Assembly (NCBI GenBank): GCA_023374045.1
Contig: CM041776.1
Location: forward strand, 44,894,171 to 44,958,170
Origin: Limonium bicolor
Lineage: Eukaryota; Streptophyta; Magnoliopsida; Caryophyllales; Plumbaginaceae
Direction: 5' to 3'
DNA: 64,000 nucleotides
Shown here: in pieces, positions 13,266 through 23,508 of the stretch
Numbering within the stretch: position 1 is the first letter of the stretch
Layout of the letters: every line of letters starts with the position of its first letter
The notes under the pieces: generated by a model
What the model was told of the DNA's origin: nothing
What the model saw: only the letters and a program-made list of their open reading frames with translations
Database searches by the model: none
Translations under genes and position numbers: made by a program

Positions 13266-13547
13266 AATTCAAACACCTCGAAAACCCTCAGCTCCTCAAA
13301 AGCCGAACCCCTTGAATTTTGGTAATCCTTTTAAGCCCCAAATGTCTCACAGACCCGAGCGTCTCACAGATGTCATCATTTTAGGATTTGAATATCTCAC
13401 AGAGTCGAGCACCTCAAACTCCAAAACAAACTCGACAATCCATCAAGCCCACGAAATGGCCACAAAACCCCATTGACCCCTCAAAGACCAAAAGGTCAAA
13501 ATCCTAATTCCTTCAAAAACCCCAAAACTCCCAAATCCCCAAGCCGT

Positions 13548-13612
13548 GAACTACGTAAGGTCTGATCTCAACAGGGTGTTGAGTACGTAGGCAGCCCATC
13601 TAGGGTGCGACC
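13548..13612 (+). other. Conserved Tat/Ogre LTR motif, copy 2
   Basis: The block GAACTACGTAAGGTCTGATC ... GAGTACGTAGGCAGCCC ... GGGTGCGACC is the same length and order as the block at 5117-5181. It is about 560 bp upstream of TGGCGACTC at 14112, consistent with a position near an LTR end. Confidence 0.5.
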
Positions 13613-14263
13613 CCATTCCAAACAAAAACTCTTTTCCCCTCTAAGGTGGCTTTCATATCTCTCAAACACTCAAACCTTCTTCGGCTCCCACAAACTTTAA
13701 ACCATCAGACTTCAATCTTAATCATTTCCTCAACATCAGCATGTTCCCAATCTTTCATTCCATACTCAGCCGAATTCACTGGTTCCTCTTCTGGACGCTA
13801 GTTTGACAGAAAAGCTCGCCTCATCCACTCTCTTTCTCTCCCCCTGTCCTAATCCTATCCTTTCGCTTTAACTGAATCTCTTTAATAAGGTTTTGAAAGA
13901 AAGCAATCCCGACAATTGGAGACCGAGGTTTCCTCGGGCACCAATCCAAGGTCGTGGTCGTTGCCACTTCCAAGGGGTGTAACCCAGTGCGAACCCACAC
14001 AGAATCTCTAGTATGATCAGATAAGTCCTATCCATAGGAAACAATCTCAGAGTCAATTAACGGTTCTTAGAACCCTCATCTTTCCTTCCTAGTTCCTTAG
14101 GTCAAACTAGGTGGCGACTCTAGTCAAATCCGCCTTATAGAGGCATAAGTCCGCGTGGAGCCCATTGAGAGCGGGTGTAGTGCACACTTGCACTCCCCTT
14201 TATGCTTTCTGGGAAAGACGGACGATGTAGTAGGTATTTGAGGGATGCCAGAATAACGGGTTT

Positions 14264-14361
14264 TCACCCTCCACAGAATGGCATATTTCTAGGAACTTGA
14301 CTTTTCAGTCAGACCATATTTGCATAGACCCCCTCATACCGAAAAATCACCCTCCACAGAA
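14264..14361. other. Truncation junction with 15-bp direct repeats
   Basis: TCACCCTCCACAGAA occurs at 14264-14278 and again at 14347-14361, exactly 83 bp apart. The second copy sits where homology of the minus-strand reverse transcriptase stops (the Lys-Cys-Glu-Phe motif is followed by unrelated codons and a stop). The repeat probably marks the breakpoint that removed the 3' half of that element, possibly with filler copying. Confidence 0.6.
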
Positions 14362-16613
14362 CTCACACTTCTTCAATTTAGCATACAACTCCTTCTCCTT
14401 CAACGTCTGTAGAACCATCCTCAGATGCTCCTCATGCTCCTCAGCACTCTTGGAGTACACCAAGATGTCGTCAATAAACACAACTACGAAAGAATCCAAG
14501 AAAGGTTTGAAGACTCTGTTCATCATATCCATGAAGAACGACGGGGCATTGGTCAAACCAAAAGGCATGACCAAGAACTCATAATGCCCATACCGGGTCC
14601 TAAATGCAGACTTAGACACATCCTCAGCCTTAATCTTCAGCTGATGATATCCAGAACGCAAGTCGATCTTCGAGAAGACTGTCGCTCCCGCTAACTGGTC
14701 GAAGAGATCATCAATGCGGGGAAGAGGATACCGATTCTTGATGGTAACCTTATTCAATTCCCTATAGTCAATGCACAATCTGAAGGAGCCATCCTTCTTC
14801 TTCACAAACAACACAGGTGCTCCCCATGGAGACACACTAGGGCGAATGAAGCCCTTATCCAGAAGATCCTGTAACTGCACCTTCAACTCCTTAAGCTCTG
14901 CCGGACTCATACGATAGGGAGCCTTAGAGATAGGCTGAGTCCCTGGCGCTAACTCAATAGAAAACTCCACCTCACGATCAGGTGGTAGCCCTGGCACATC
15001 GTCTTGGAACACCTCAGGAAACTCACACACAATGGGGATATCCTCCAACCGGGATCCCTCCATAACCTCAGGTACAAAGCAGAGAAATCCCTGGCAGCCC
15101 TTCCTCAAGGAACGGACTGCCTGCATAGCAGACACCAACATAGGAGCACAAGGAATGGAGTTCCCCACAAAAGCAAAACGGGTCTCACCCGGTCTATCAA
15201 ACACAACTCTCCTAGCTGCACAATCTATATGGGCATGGTGCTCTGCTAGCCAGTCCATGCCCAAAATCACATCGAAGCAAGACATACGCATAGGGATCAA
15301 ATCAGCAGACAAGTTCCTATCCATAATAACTACCGGAACCGACTTACACACAAAATCAAGTACACAAGCAGGTACGCCACTCAGCGGGCTAGAAATACAC
15401 AAATCCACATCACCGGGCACGGCAGACAACCCGAGACTACCCACTAAATCAGCAGACACAAAGGAGTGGGTAGCTCCTGTATCAAACAAGCAGAAAACTG
15501 GCTGAGAAGAGATCTGAAGAATACCTAACACTACTCGGCCTGAGTCACGGTCTCGCTCACCAGCTAGAGCGTACACACGAGCCTGGGTCTGGGGCTTCTT
15601 CTGATCAGCCTTCTGCCCGGACCCTGAACCAGCACCTCGGCCCTCAGAACCGCCACTGCTACCTCCACCTCTAGCCTGTGGACACTGGGCAATGCGATGG
15701 TCTAGCGAACCACACTTGAAGCACGCCCCGGACTTCCTGTAGCACTCCCGCCCAGGATGGAAACGGTCACACTCTGCACACTTCTCCACAGTAGGGGATG
15801 CTGATGAAGAAGAACCCTGGTCTCCTCTATACTTCTTCTTCTGAGAAGAAGGCTGCTCACGCCTCTCGGGCTCCTCCACGCGACCCTTCCTCTTCTGGTC
15901 CTTGCCCTTATCGGGCCTCTGGTCCCTCTTCTCATACCGCTGCCTAGCCTGCAGCTCAGACTCCACCACCAACGCCACATCGGCCACATCCCTGAAGGTC
16001 TTGTGGCGAAAAGGTGTCACAGCAGCTCGAATGTCGCCCCTCAACCCAGCCTCAAACTTCCTAGCCTTCTGGTTATCATCCGGCTCAGGCACAAACTTCG
16101 AAAGGGAAATAAACTTCCTCACATAGTCGTCCACAGACATCTCCTTTGTCTGACGAAGCCCCCATACTCTACAATCTTCTGATCCCTGAAGACATCGGGA
16201 TAGAACTGCTGATTGAAGCAGCCCCTGAACTGCTCCCATGTCCATGGGTGGGGGTACTTCCCTTCAACCGACTTCCACCACTCTTTTGCCTCTGACTGAA
16301 ACATAAAGGTGGCAAAGCCAACCTTCTGATCCTCCTCACATCCCATGACTCGCAGAAGGTCCTCAATGGCAGTGATCCAGTGGCTCGCCTCCTGTGGGTC
16401 GCCACTAGCATCAAAAGAAGGCGGCTTCAGCTTCAAGAACTCCTGAAGCGCCTTCACGTTGTTGCCCCCCGCGTTACCGGCTCCTGCCGCCTGACCAGCA
16501 GTGGCCCCTACAGTCTGCAGCACCTGGGTCACCACCTGCTGCACAATCTCTGCAATGTCCCCCTGGGGAGCATCGCCTGCAGCTGTACCACGTCCTGAAC
16601 GTCGGGGAGGCAT
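14347..16613 (-). pseudogene. gag-protease-reverse transcriptase of a truncated Tekay/Del-type Ty3/Gypsy element
   Basis: The ATG at 16613 opens a gag (MPPRRSGRG start) with the retrotransposon-gag fold residues [21 protein letters not shown] one-base frameshift near 16150-16170 separates it from the long second frame, which continues gag ([14 protein letters not shown]), a CCHC zinc knuckle ([14 protein letters not shown]), an aspartic protease with intact DTGATHSF, and the palm of a Ty3/Gypsy reverse transcriptase ([22 protein letters not shown]). Homology ends at KKCEF at 14357, so RNase H, integrase and the 3' LTR are missing. Unlike the elements further right, this gag-pro frame has no introns and no AlkB domain. 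It can bind and copy element RNA only in principle, because both the frameshift and the truncation inactivate it. Confidence 0.92.
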
Positions 16614-16723
16614 ACTGAAGATACAACATCAAAATTTATCAGAAACCATCAAGCATCAAACAGCAGACCTTTCAGACACCCACACATGCAGACAAAACCC
16701 CACAGACACCAAAGAACGAGCAA

Positions 16724-16739
16724 CCTGGCTCTGATACCA
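16724..16739 (-). other. Primer-binding site, tRNA-iMet
   Basis: On the minus strand the bases read TGGTATCAGAGCCAGG, matching the 3' end of plant initiator tRNA-Met. It lies 5 bp inside the 5' LTR end and about 110 bp upstream of the gag ATG. Confidence 0.92.
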
Positions 16740-16744
16740 CTAAA

Positions 16745-18697
16745 TGTAACGACCCCAAAACCGGCCTAGGAGTTAGGGCCGTTACACGCCGCGAGTCTAC
16801 TACCTAACGTCGCAAGGCTCTAAGCAAACGAATCCCAAAACCGAATAAGAAACTTGTATAAATACCAAAAGAGTTTACAAGATCCAAATACTTATAAGTC
16901 AAATACAAAGGAAGAGGCCCGAAGGCTACACAAAGCACTAAAGCGCCCAACGCGCAAGCAACAAAGTCTAAAGAACATGAAATAAACAAGCTCCAGAAGG
17001 GGACGAGAGAGAGAAGATCCCACGAGCTCAATCTGCAACAAAGTAAAGGGGTGAGCTAAACAGCCCAGCAAGCAGAAGACTTCCTCAAGGAAGCCCACTC
17101 AAAACAGAGGCAGAAGAATACTTATAAACAGAGAGGAATTTATAAATAGACAGAATGGAGCCACAAAACAGAAGCAGAGCAGAGGAGAATATCACTTCAA
17201 ATCACAGTCGGACTTTCAGAACAGAAACGGAAGAGTGGGACACTAGAAACAAGCTAACACAACAGAAGGACTCACATAAGGTCCTATGGATCCGAAGATC
17301 CCACAACAGAAGCCGTAGAGACAGCTAACAGACCCGTCGGTCAAATAACGTCCTAAGGGAGACCCTAAGGAGTATAAACAGAAGGAATTCCTGCGCAGCG
17401 CTACGGGACAGCCCGACCCGACTATCCAAGGCTCAGAAGCAAAGTAACTAGGTCCCAAAACCAAAAGCTCACAAAACAGATCTTAAGTGCATAAAAATGC
17501 ATATAAACAGCATAAGAAGCTTGTACACAGATAGGGGAAATCAACCCCGCAAACGGAACTCAAAATGGAGCTAAAACGAAGAAGTTATGCTCAAAATAGT
17601 GGCATGTCCGAACTTGCGTCCGACCTTGCAAGTTCGGACAGAGGCCGAGAATCAGAAGTCACAGAAATGCCAAAGTCCGAACTTACGTCCGGACGTCAAA
17701 GTTCGGACGTGAGTCGAGACTCAGAAGCCAAAACAATCCTCGTGTCCGAACTTGCGTCCGACCTTGCAAGTTCGGACACACTTCGAAACTTTTACGGAGC
17801 CTCGTCCTCGCGTCAGGTCCGAACTTACATGTTCGGACCGATGTTCGGACACTCCAAAATCTTCAAAAACAAAACGCGCCCAATGCCCTGTCCGAACTTA
17901 CAAGTTCGGACAGACGTTCGGACATTGCAAAACTGTCGAATTCCAGAAAGAACAGACGCGCAGAAACTCATCCAAAAACATCAGGAACTCACACAAAACT
18001 CATAGAATTGTAAATCAGTACCCCCGGGGATTTAGCCCATCAATTAACAACGCAAAAACGAGGAGAAAACGTGCAAACACCACACAAAATCAGTCAAGGA
18101 AACAGAAACGAAAACAGTCCCCGAGGGTGAACGAACAACCCGATTCCATCCCCCACTTACATCGAATTGCAGAGAAGGTTGCACCAATCTGAAGCAGAGC
18201 GAAGACCCGACACACTGCAACCCCGAACAGCGTAACCAGCCACTGAATTTGTAGAGAATAGCCCCCAAAACAGAATGCACAATCAGAAAACTGCTTCTCC
18301 AAAACAGCAAAGAGACTACCGAATTCACCAACGAACCTACCTGATTTGCAGAGGGGAAGAATCTGAACAGAAGTAGCAGCAGAACCGACCACAAACGCAG
18401 CAACGATCCACACGAACTCAGAAGCACAGCAATTGAGAAGAAGAGGGGGAGAGCGCAGAACTGTCGCGAGGAAGAACGCACGATTTGAAAATTGATCGTG
18501 GATTGAGAATGTAAAATAAATGACTTATCTACCTTAATAAGTCTCACCAAAAATAAAAGAGGGGAAACGACCTCCTGCCCCCGTCTTTTAATTTAAAGAT
18601 CCGGTGTCCCATCAGCTATCCAAAGTAACACATAACATAAGCAATGATATAAACCGAAATGTCATGAAATCTGAAACGTAAAATACGGAGTATTACA
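16745..18697 (-). mobile_element. 5' LTR of the truncated Tekay-type element
   Basis: On the minus strand the LTR starts TGTAATACTCCGTATTTTAC (at 18697) and ends GGGGTCGTTACA (at 16745), giving 1953 bp with TG...CA ends next to the primer-binding site. It is the only LTR left because the 3' half of the element is gone. The outer edge lies in an intron of the CACTA ORF2, 48 bp beyond its splice donor. A palindrome cluster occupies 17606-17924. Confidence 0.85.
17606..17924. repeat. Palindrome cluster, core GTCCGAACTT / AAGTTCGGAC
   Basis: Five hairpin units follow one another, each made of GTCCGAACTT, a short spacer and AAGTTCGGAC, some with an extra ACGTTCGGAC arm. Stems are 9-11 bp and very GC-rich against a moderate-GC background. 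Similar clusters with other cores occupy the other LTRs in this window. Confidence 0.85.
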
Positions 18698-18745
18698 ATA
18701 AAAATAAATTTGTCAAAAAATTTGAAAATAAAGAAAAGTACTTAC

Positions 18746-18991
18746 CATCTTATCAACAATTTCCTTCGTCTTCTCGAAGGGATATAAACGCTCTCCAGTT
18801 TTCGGGTCTTTCTTAGTACGTGAAAGCTTCCAAAACGTACCCCGTAGCTGGTGCTCATCAAGAGTGCTCATATCTGATGGCAACTCTCCTTCTGCCACCC
18901 ACTCAGGCACTCTTCTATTAACCCCTTTCGCACCCAACACGTGATGATATTCATTCTTCTTCGCATTCGCGGATTGGGCTTCGCGGTACTC
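18746..18991 (-). CDS. CACTA ORF2, third exon
   Basis: An acceptor (ATAACAG before GAGTACC) and a donor (AAGATG before GTAAGTAC) bound an open exon with GVNRRVPEWVAEGELPS and RGTFWKLSRTKKDPKTGERL. This resembles the plant En/Spm 'transposase_24' family of accessory proteins. It ends in phase 0. Its downstream intron is interrupted at 18697 by the Tekay-type LTR, so the final exon is lost here. A probable equivalent final exon is present in the other CACTA element at 30006-30107. Confidence 0.7.
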
Positions 18992-19104
18992 CTGTTATCA
19001 AATAAAACACACAATTAAGATGACCAAATATATGCATATGTAAATATAAGTACCTCAAAAATATAATTTATATAATAATTAATTATTTAATAGTTAATAA
19101 ATAC

Positions 19105-19281
19105 CTTTGTCCCCATCTTCTTATCATAGAACTCCTGCCACTTCTCTTTGGTTATTGGTGTGTAAATCTCCCAGGGTTGGCGTGTGTCGCCGTCCGGCCT
19201 CTTAAGCTTCTTGGTGATAAACCACTTAACCAGCTCATGCTTATGATCTGCAAATTTCTTGTGCATCATTGATTTGACCAT
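19105..19281 (-). pseudogene. CACTA ORF2, second exon, with an in-frame stop
   Basis: The frame encodes MVKSMMHKKFADHKHELVKW and a following block ending at YDKKMGTK, where a GT donor (AAG before GTATTT) closes it. Read further upstream in the same frame, a TGA interrupts the exon shortly before the first Met, where homologues have a coding residue. The exon start is therefore uncertain and this copy is probably non-functional. Confidence 0.6.
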
Positions 19282-19407
19282 GGAGTAGTACTCTCACTTC
19301 TGCTGGTATTTGATATCGTTTCAGCATATTACCATAAATGAAACAAATGTTAGTGATCGATACCTTCAAATTATATAAAAATAATACTTTAACTATTGTT
19401 TATTTAC

Positions 19408-19824
19408 CTGTACGATCTCAAACATCTGTCTCTTTAGTCCTTCATCAACTTGAGGCCAGGTGAGAGTAATATCACAATACTCTCGCACAATGATGCCTAG
19501 CTCTGTAGTGAAGTCTGTAGCCCATTCCCCAATCGGCTGTAGATACGCATTAAACTGTAACGGCTTTGATTCAATCTTTCTTGATCTGAGAGCTTTCGTC
19601 GGACCTCGAGGTTTTACAGTCCTAGGAAGCTGGATTTGTGATCCAGAAGGTCCAGCCTCTGTGTCCTCAGCTGGCACAGAGGCTGGAGTAATCTCATCCC
19701 CGCCATTACCTCCCTCATCAGCTCGGGCCTGTGACTTGTGACCTTTCCCTCCACGTGTTTTCTTCTTCTTTGGTCGGGATGCCTCTGTCAAAAGCTTGCC
19801 AACCGGGTCATTCATATCATCCAT
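19408..19824 (-). CDS. CACTA ORF2, first exon
   Basis: The ATG at 19824 opens MDDMNDPVGKLLTEASRPKK, a Lys/Arg-rich, disordered N-terminus. It is followed by a folded segment with FNAYLQPIGEWATDFTTELG and EYCDITLTWPQVDEGL, which matches the opening of plant En/Spm ORF2 proteins. The exon ends at a clean donor (TACAG before GTAAATA). The role of ORF2 is probably DNA binding at subterminal repeats or assistance to the transposase, by analogy with TNPA-like proteins. That role is inference. Confidence 0.7.
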
Positions 19825-20030
19825 TTAACTATCTGCAAAGATAAACAACCGTATATCAATAACACCATAACAAATAATGTAATCAATACATAATAAGACA
19901 TCGTATTATTCCAACAAATTATTATGAACAAACAAAAACAATAAAATATATTTTTAATTACCTAACAACTGAACACATCATTTATGGTTTTCAACCCATA
20001 AACCCTCATCGTGATCAGACCTAGTATACA

Positions 20031-20528
20031 CTACATCGTCTGGAACATCAACAAAGGGTGTGACAGGAATACTGGTAGAAAAAGGTGGTGTCTCACGAAC
20101 ATTAATTCATCATCATCAACATCTTGATCAGCATTAATGTTGACAAATCTTTTCCCTGGTAATATAACTGACCACCTGGAATCGATGTGATCTTCTATGT
20201 AAAATACTTGTTCACAATCCTTGGGAAATATGAATGGATCTTGTGTATGACCAAGTCGTGATAAATCAACCAAGTTAAACCCATCGTGAACCCGATAATC
20301 GTTTCTATATCCACCCATTTGCATTTAAAAATTACAACTTTTGTAACTGATAATCAAGCTCCCAAATATCTGCAATGAATCCATAATACAACCTCGACGT
20401 TGAAATCGTTGAAGCTGGATCACCTCTGGTATACTCAGTTGTTGTTACTTCTACTTTAACCCCGATTCTGGTTTAAACATTTATCATCTTGCCGTTTGTC
20501 CAGTAGGTGAACCCATTGATGTCATACC
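20031..20528 (-). pseudogene. Transposase C-terminal (DUF4216-like) remnant
   Basis: Downstream of the transposase stop, pieces in shifting frames read GYDINGFTYWTNGK, YGFIADIWELDY and then an open stretch with HDGFNLVDLSRLGHTQDPFI and CEQVFYIEDHIDSRWSV. This is the DUF4216 module that normally follows DUF4218 in TNP2 proteins. A TGA at 20530-20532, another stop near 20490 and a stop and frame change near 20330 break it up. The remnant shows that the transposase lost its C-terminus by mutation rather than ending naturally. Confidence 0.7.
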
Positions 20529-20529
20529 C

Positions 20530-23250
20530 TCATAAGATATACAAGTGGAACAGTCCCAAGGCTAACCAACGGAGCTCTTCACTTACATTATCAGGCTCTA
20601 GTGATGCAATCTTCATGACATGATCTCTAAACCATGAACAGAAGGTCTTGTTTTGCTCCTTTACCAACCAAATAATATTCCTCCCAGGATATTGAGCTCT
20701 TAGTGCAGTCATGTGTTTCTCAAAAAATGGCTCAATAATCTCAAGGTGATGTAAAACGAATAGATGTGCAGACTCCATTGAGGATGAATCAATTGCCACA
20801 ATTTTTTTCCAATAACACCTTGACCTTCTGTCCCTCCTATGTCTCGGTTGTGGCACTCCAATAGCTACAGCTCCCTTCAAGTATTCAGTACAAAATTCTG
20901 TCACTTCTTCGGTTATTGTCCTTTCTATGATACTCCCTTCAGGTCGATATCTATTCTTCATCCTTCCCTTCAAGATTCCCATGTATCTCTCAAATGGATA
21001 CATGTATCTTAAATATATAGGACCACATAATTTGATTTCTCTTACAATGTGAACAACCAAGTGGACCATGATGTCAAAAAACGAGGGTGGAAAATACATT
21101 TCAAGTTGACACATCGTAACAACAACATCGCGTTGCAGACTGTCTAGTGTATCAACATCCACGACTTTATTGCACACTGCATTTAAAAAGAAACATAGTC
21201 TTGTAATTGCATTCCGCACATCTTTCGGCAATATACCCCGAATGGCAACAGGAAGTAGATGCAACATCAGAATGTGATAATCATGAGACTTCAACCCGAT
21301 CAACTTCAAGTCCTTCATTGACACAAGACTTTTCCAGTTAGATGAGTAACCCGTAGGAACCTTAAGGGAATGAAGACATTTACAAAAGCTGTTCTTCTCA
21401 TTCTTAGACAAAGTGTAACATGCTGGAGGTAAAAATGTTCGTTTGCCTCTTTCTTGGGGATGCAACTCCTCACGTATGCCCATAGCTTGCATGTCTTTTC
21501 GAACCTTTATTCCGTCTTTTGTTTTCCCAGGTATGTTAAGCAAAGTCCCAACAACAGCCTCACCAACATTTTTGACAATATGCATGAAATCAAGACAATG
21601 CCTAACAGATAAATGTTTCCAATACGGAAGTTCCCAAAATATTGAACATTTTTTCCAGATGTTTTTTTGGGTAGACTTGGACGGAACACCGAAAACATTG
21701 TCAATGTCTTTCACCTTTTGATAAATCTCTTCAGAACTCAGAGGTATACGAGCAACACGTGACTCAGTCTTTCCGTTGAATAACTTCCTCTTTTTACGGT
21801 ACGGGTGAGCTGATGGCAATAATCTACGATGACACATGTAGACGTTTTTTCCACAAAACTGTAGACGATCAGAACAAGTGTCGTCCTCACATATTGGGCA
21901 AGCAAATGTGCCTTTTACTGTGTATCCAGATAAGTTCCCGTACGCTGGAAAGTCATTCACTGTGCAAAAAAGCATGGCACGAAGTGTAAAGTTTTGTCTG
22001 GCATAACTGTCATAAACCACTGTCCCCTGATTCCATAGCAATTTCAAATCATCAATCAGCGGTGCAAGGTATACATCGATGTTATGTCCTGGTTGTTTAG
22101 GTCCAGAAATCAACAATGATAACATTATGTATTTCCGCTTCATACACAGCCACGAGGGAAGATTGTAGATCACCAATAGAACAGGCCAAGTGCTGTGCTG
22201 ACTACTTAGACTGCCATAAGGATTCATCCCATCCGTACATAACCCGAGTCTCAAATTTCGACTGTCACTGGCAAAATCTTGAAATCTTCTGTCGATTGTC
22301 CTCCATTGTGGTGAATCAGCTGGATGTCTCAGCTTATCATCATTTTTTCTTCCTTCTGCGTGCCATCTTAAATTTTGGGCATCTCTGACATTTGCAAAAA
22401 GTCGTTTGAATCTTGGTATTATGGGTAAATACCAAATGACTTTTGCTGGAGGACTTATTTTCTTAGAATTGGATGTTTGACCGTCCTTCTGTTTATAGCG
22501 TGACAAATGACATTTTGGACACTCATTCAAATGTTTATTCTCTCCTCTGTATAATACACAACTGTTTGGACATGCGTGTATCTTTTCGTACTCCACACCC
22601 ATAGGACACATCAACTTTTTTGCATCATAAGTGGAAGTAGGAAGATTGTTATCATCTGGTAGCATGTCGTGGAATAGTTCTAGTATTGCCGTAAAACTCT
22701 TATCACTCAAGCCAAATCTTGCTTTAAGATTGAACAAATGCAGCACGGATGTCAACTTTGTATATTTGTTGCATCCGGGAAACAAAGGGGAACGTGATGC
22801 ATCAAGTAATCTTTGATATTCAGCCGGTTTGTCTGTGAAATTATCTTCAACATCTTGCAGCATAGAGTCCAGTTGTTCAATCTTATCACTGTCGTCGTTG
22901 ATATCAGTGTCACTCAGATCACACGTATTATCAGGAAATGTAGTATCGTCCGTAACCATTTCTGGTTCACTGTTCGGTTGAGTGGAAGTTTGCACCCTGC
23001 TACTGGCTTCTAATGACTCGCCATGCAAAAACCATATCTTATAGTTCGGCATAAATCCTCGCCTTGATAGATGAAATCTGATTGTATGTAGGTTAGGAAA
23101 CTTATTGCGAAGTTCACATTGTGCACATGGACAGGGAATGTGTGTCTCGTTCATCCTTTTCTGATGATCGAGAGCTGCTTTGCAAAATTCATTATCCACT
23201 TTTGATTCAAAATAATTCCCTCGCTGACCGTACATCCATTCACGGTCCAT
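20530..23250 (-). CDS. TNP2-like CACTA transposase
   Basis: A 906-codon open frame. Residues 1-80 form the transposase-associated domain (MDREWMYGQRG, with CPCAQCELRN). Residues about 200-260 hold a Cys-rich CPMG...CPNSC...CPKC finger. Residues about 270-490 match the Transposase_21 catalytic region, including LGLCTDGMNPYG and GPKQPGHNIDVYLAPLIDDL. Residues about 640-790 match DUF4218 (SHDYHILMLHLLPVAIRG, MYPFERYMGILKG). The protein would cut and move CACTA elements in the nucleus. It ends abruptly at LFHLYIL where homologues run into the DUF4216 module, so it is C-terminally truncated and may be inactive. The start is the first ATG of the transposase-associated domain. Confidence 0.95.
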   Translation of the reverse strand: MDREWMYGQRGNYFESKVDNEFCKAALDHQKRMNETHIPCPCAQCELRNKFPNLHTIRFHLSRRGFMPNYKIWFLHGESLEASSRVQTSTQPNSEPEMVTDDTTFPDNTCDLSDTDINDDSDKIEQLDSMLQDVEDNFTDKPAEYQRLLDASRSPLFPGCNKYTKLTSVLHLFNLKARFGLSDKSFTAILELFHDMLPDDNNLPTSTYDAKKLMCPMGVEYEKIHACPNSCVLYRGENKHLNECPKCHLSRYKQKDGQTSNSKKISPPAKVIWYLPIIPRFKRLFANVRDAQNLRWHAEGRKNDDKLRHPADSPQWRTIDRRFQDFASDSRNLRLGLCTDGMNPYGSLSSQHSTWPVLLVIYNLPSWLCMKRKYIMLSLLISGPKQPGHNIDVYLAPLIDDLKLLWNQGTVVYDSYARQNFTLRAMLFCTVNDFPAYGNLSGYTVKGTFACPICEDDTCSDRLQFCGKNVYMCHRRLLPSAHPYRKKRKLFNGKTESRVARIPLSSEEIYQKVKDIDNVFGVPSKSTQKNIWKKCSIFWELPYWKHLSVRHCLDFMHIVKNVGEAVVGTLLNIPGKTKDGIKVRKDMQAMGIREELHPQERGKRTFLPPACYTLSKNEKNSFCKCLHSLKVPTGYSSNWKSLVSMKDLKLIGLKSHDYHILMLHLLPVAIRGILPKDVRNAITRLCFFLNAVCNKVVDVDTLDSLQRDVVVTMCQLEMYFPPSFFDIMVHLVVHIVREIKLCGPIYLRYMYPFERYMGILKGRMKNRYRPEGSIIERTITEEVTEFCTEYLKGAVAIGVPQPRHRRDRRSRCYWKKIVAIDSSSMESAHLFVLHHLEIIEPFFEKHMTALRAQYPGRNIIWLVKEQNKTFCSWFRDHVMKIASLEPDNVSEELRWLALGLFHLYIL

Positions 23251-23508
23251 TCTACAAACTCAAATGAAAGTTAAAGCTTAAAAATAACTACAAAAATATT
23301 GATAATGCATAATAAATTAACTTATATTTAAAAATAAATATGAAAACAACAATAACTAAACAATCTTTGGAAATGATATATAATGATATGGTTCTTGCAT
23401 GGCGAGTCTGTATATATAGATATATACTACTTGATCTCTTATGTATTAGATATATACTACTTGATTATCTTATATGTATATATAATATATATATATATAT
23501 AACCAACA

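Larger units (their letters stand above)
8231..14111 (+). mobile_element. Probable long LTR / leader of a Tat/Ogre-like element
   Basis: This 5.9-kb stretch starts with TG at the hairpin. It holds a TATA-like promoter near 8789, pyrimidine-rich leader sequence, the second Tat/Ogre motif (13548) and ends next to TGGCGACTC at 14112. Ogre-group LTRs of 5-6 kb are known. No open frame resembles a protein: the 170-codon frame at 9109-9621 is low-complexity Ser/Pro/Leu sequence. I did not find the matching LTR, which would lie left of the window, so the boundaries are inferred. Confidence 0.4.

Noticed and set aside
20060..20080. An internal CACTA terminus (ACTGGTAGAAAAAGG)
   Set aside because: It resembles the terminal repeat but lies in decayed coding sequence, lacks the CACTA start and has no subterminal palindromes.
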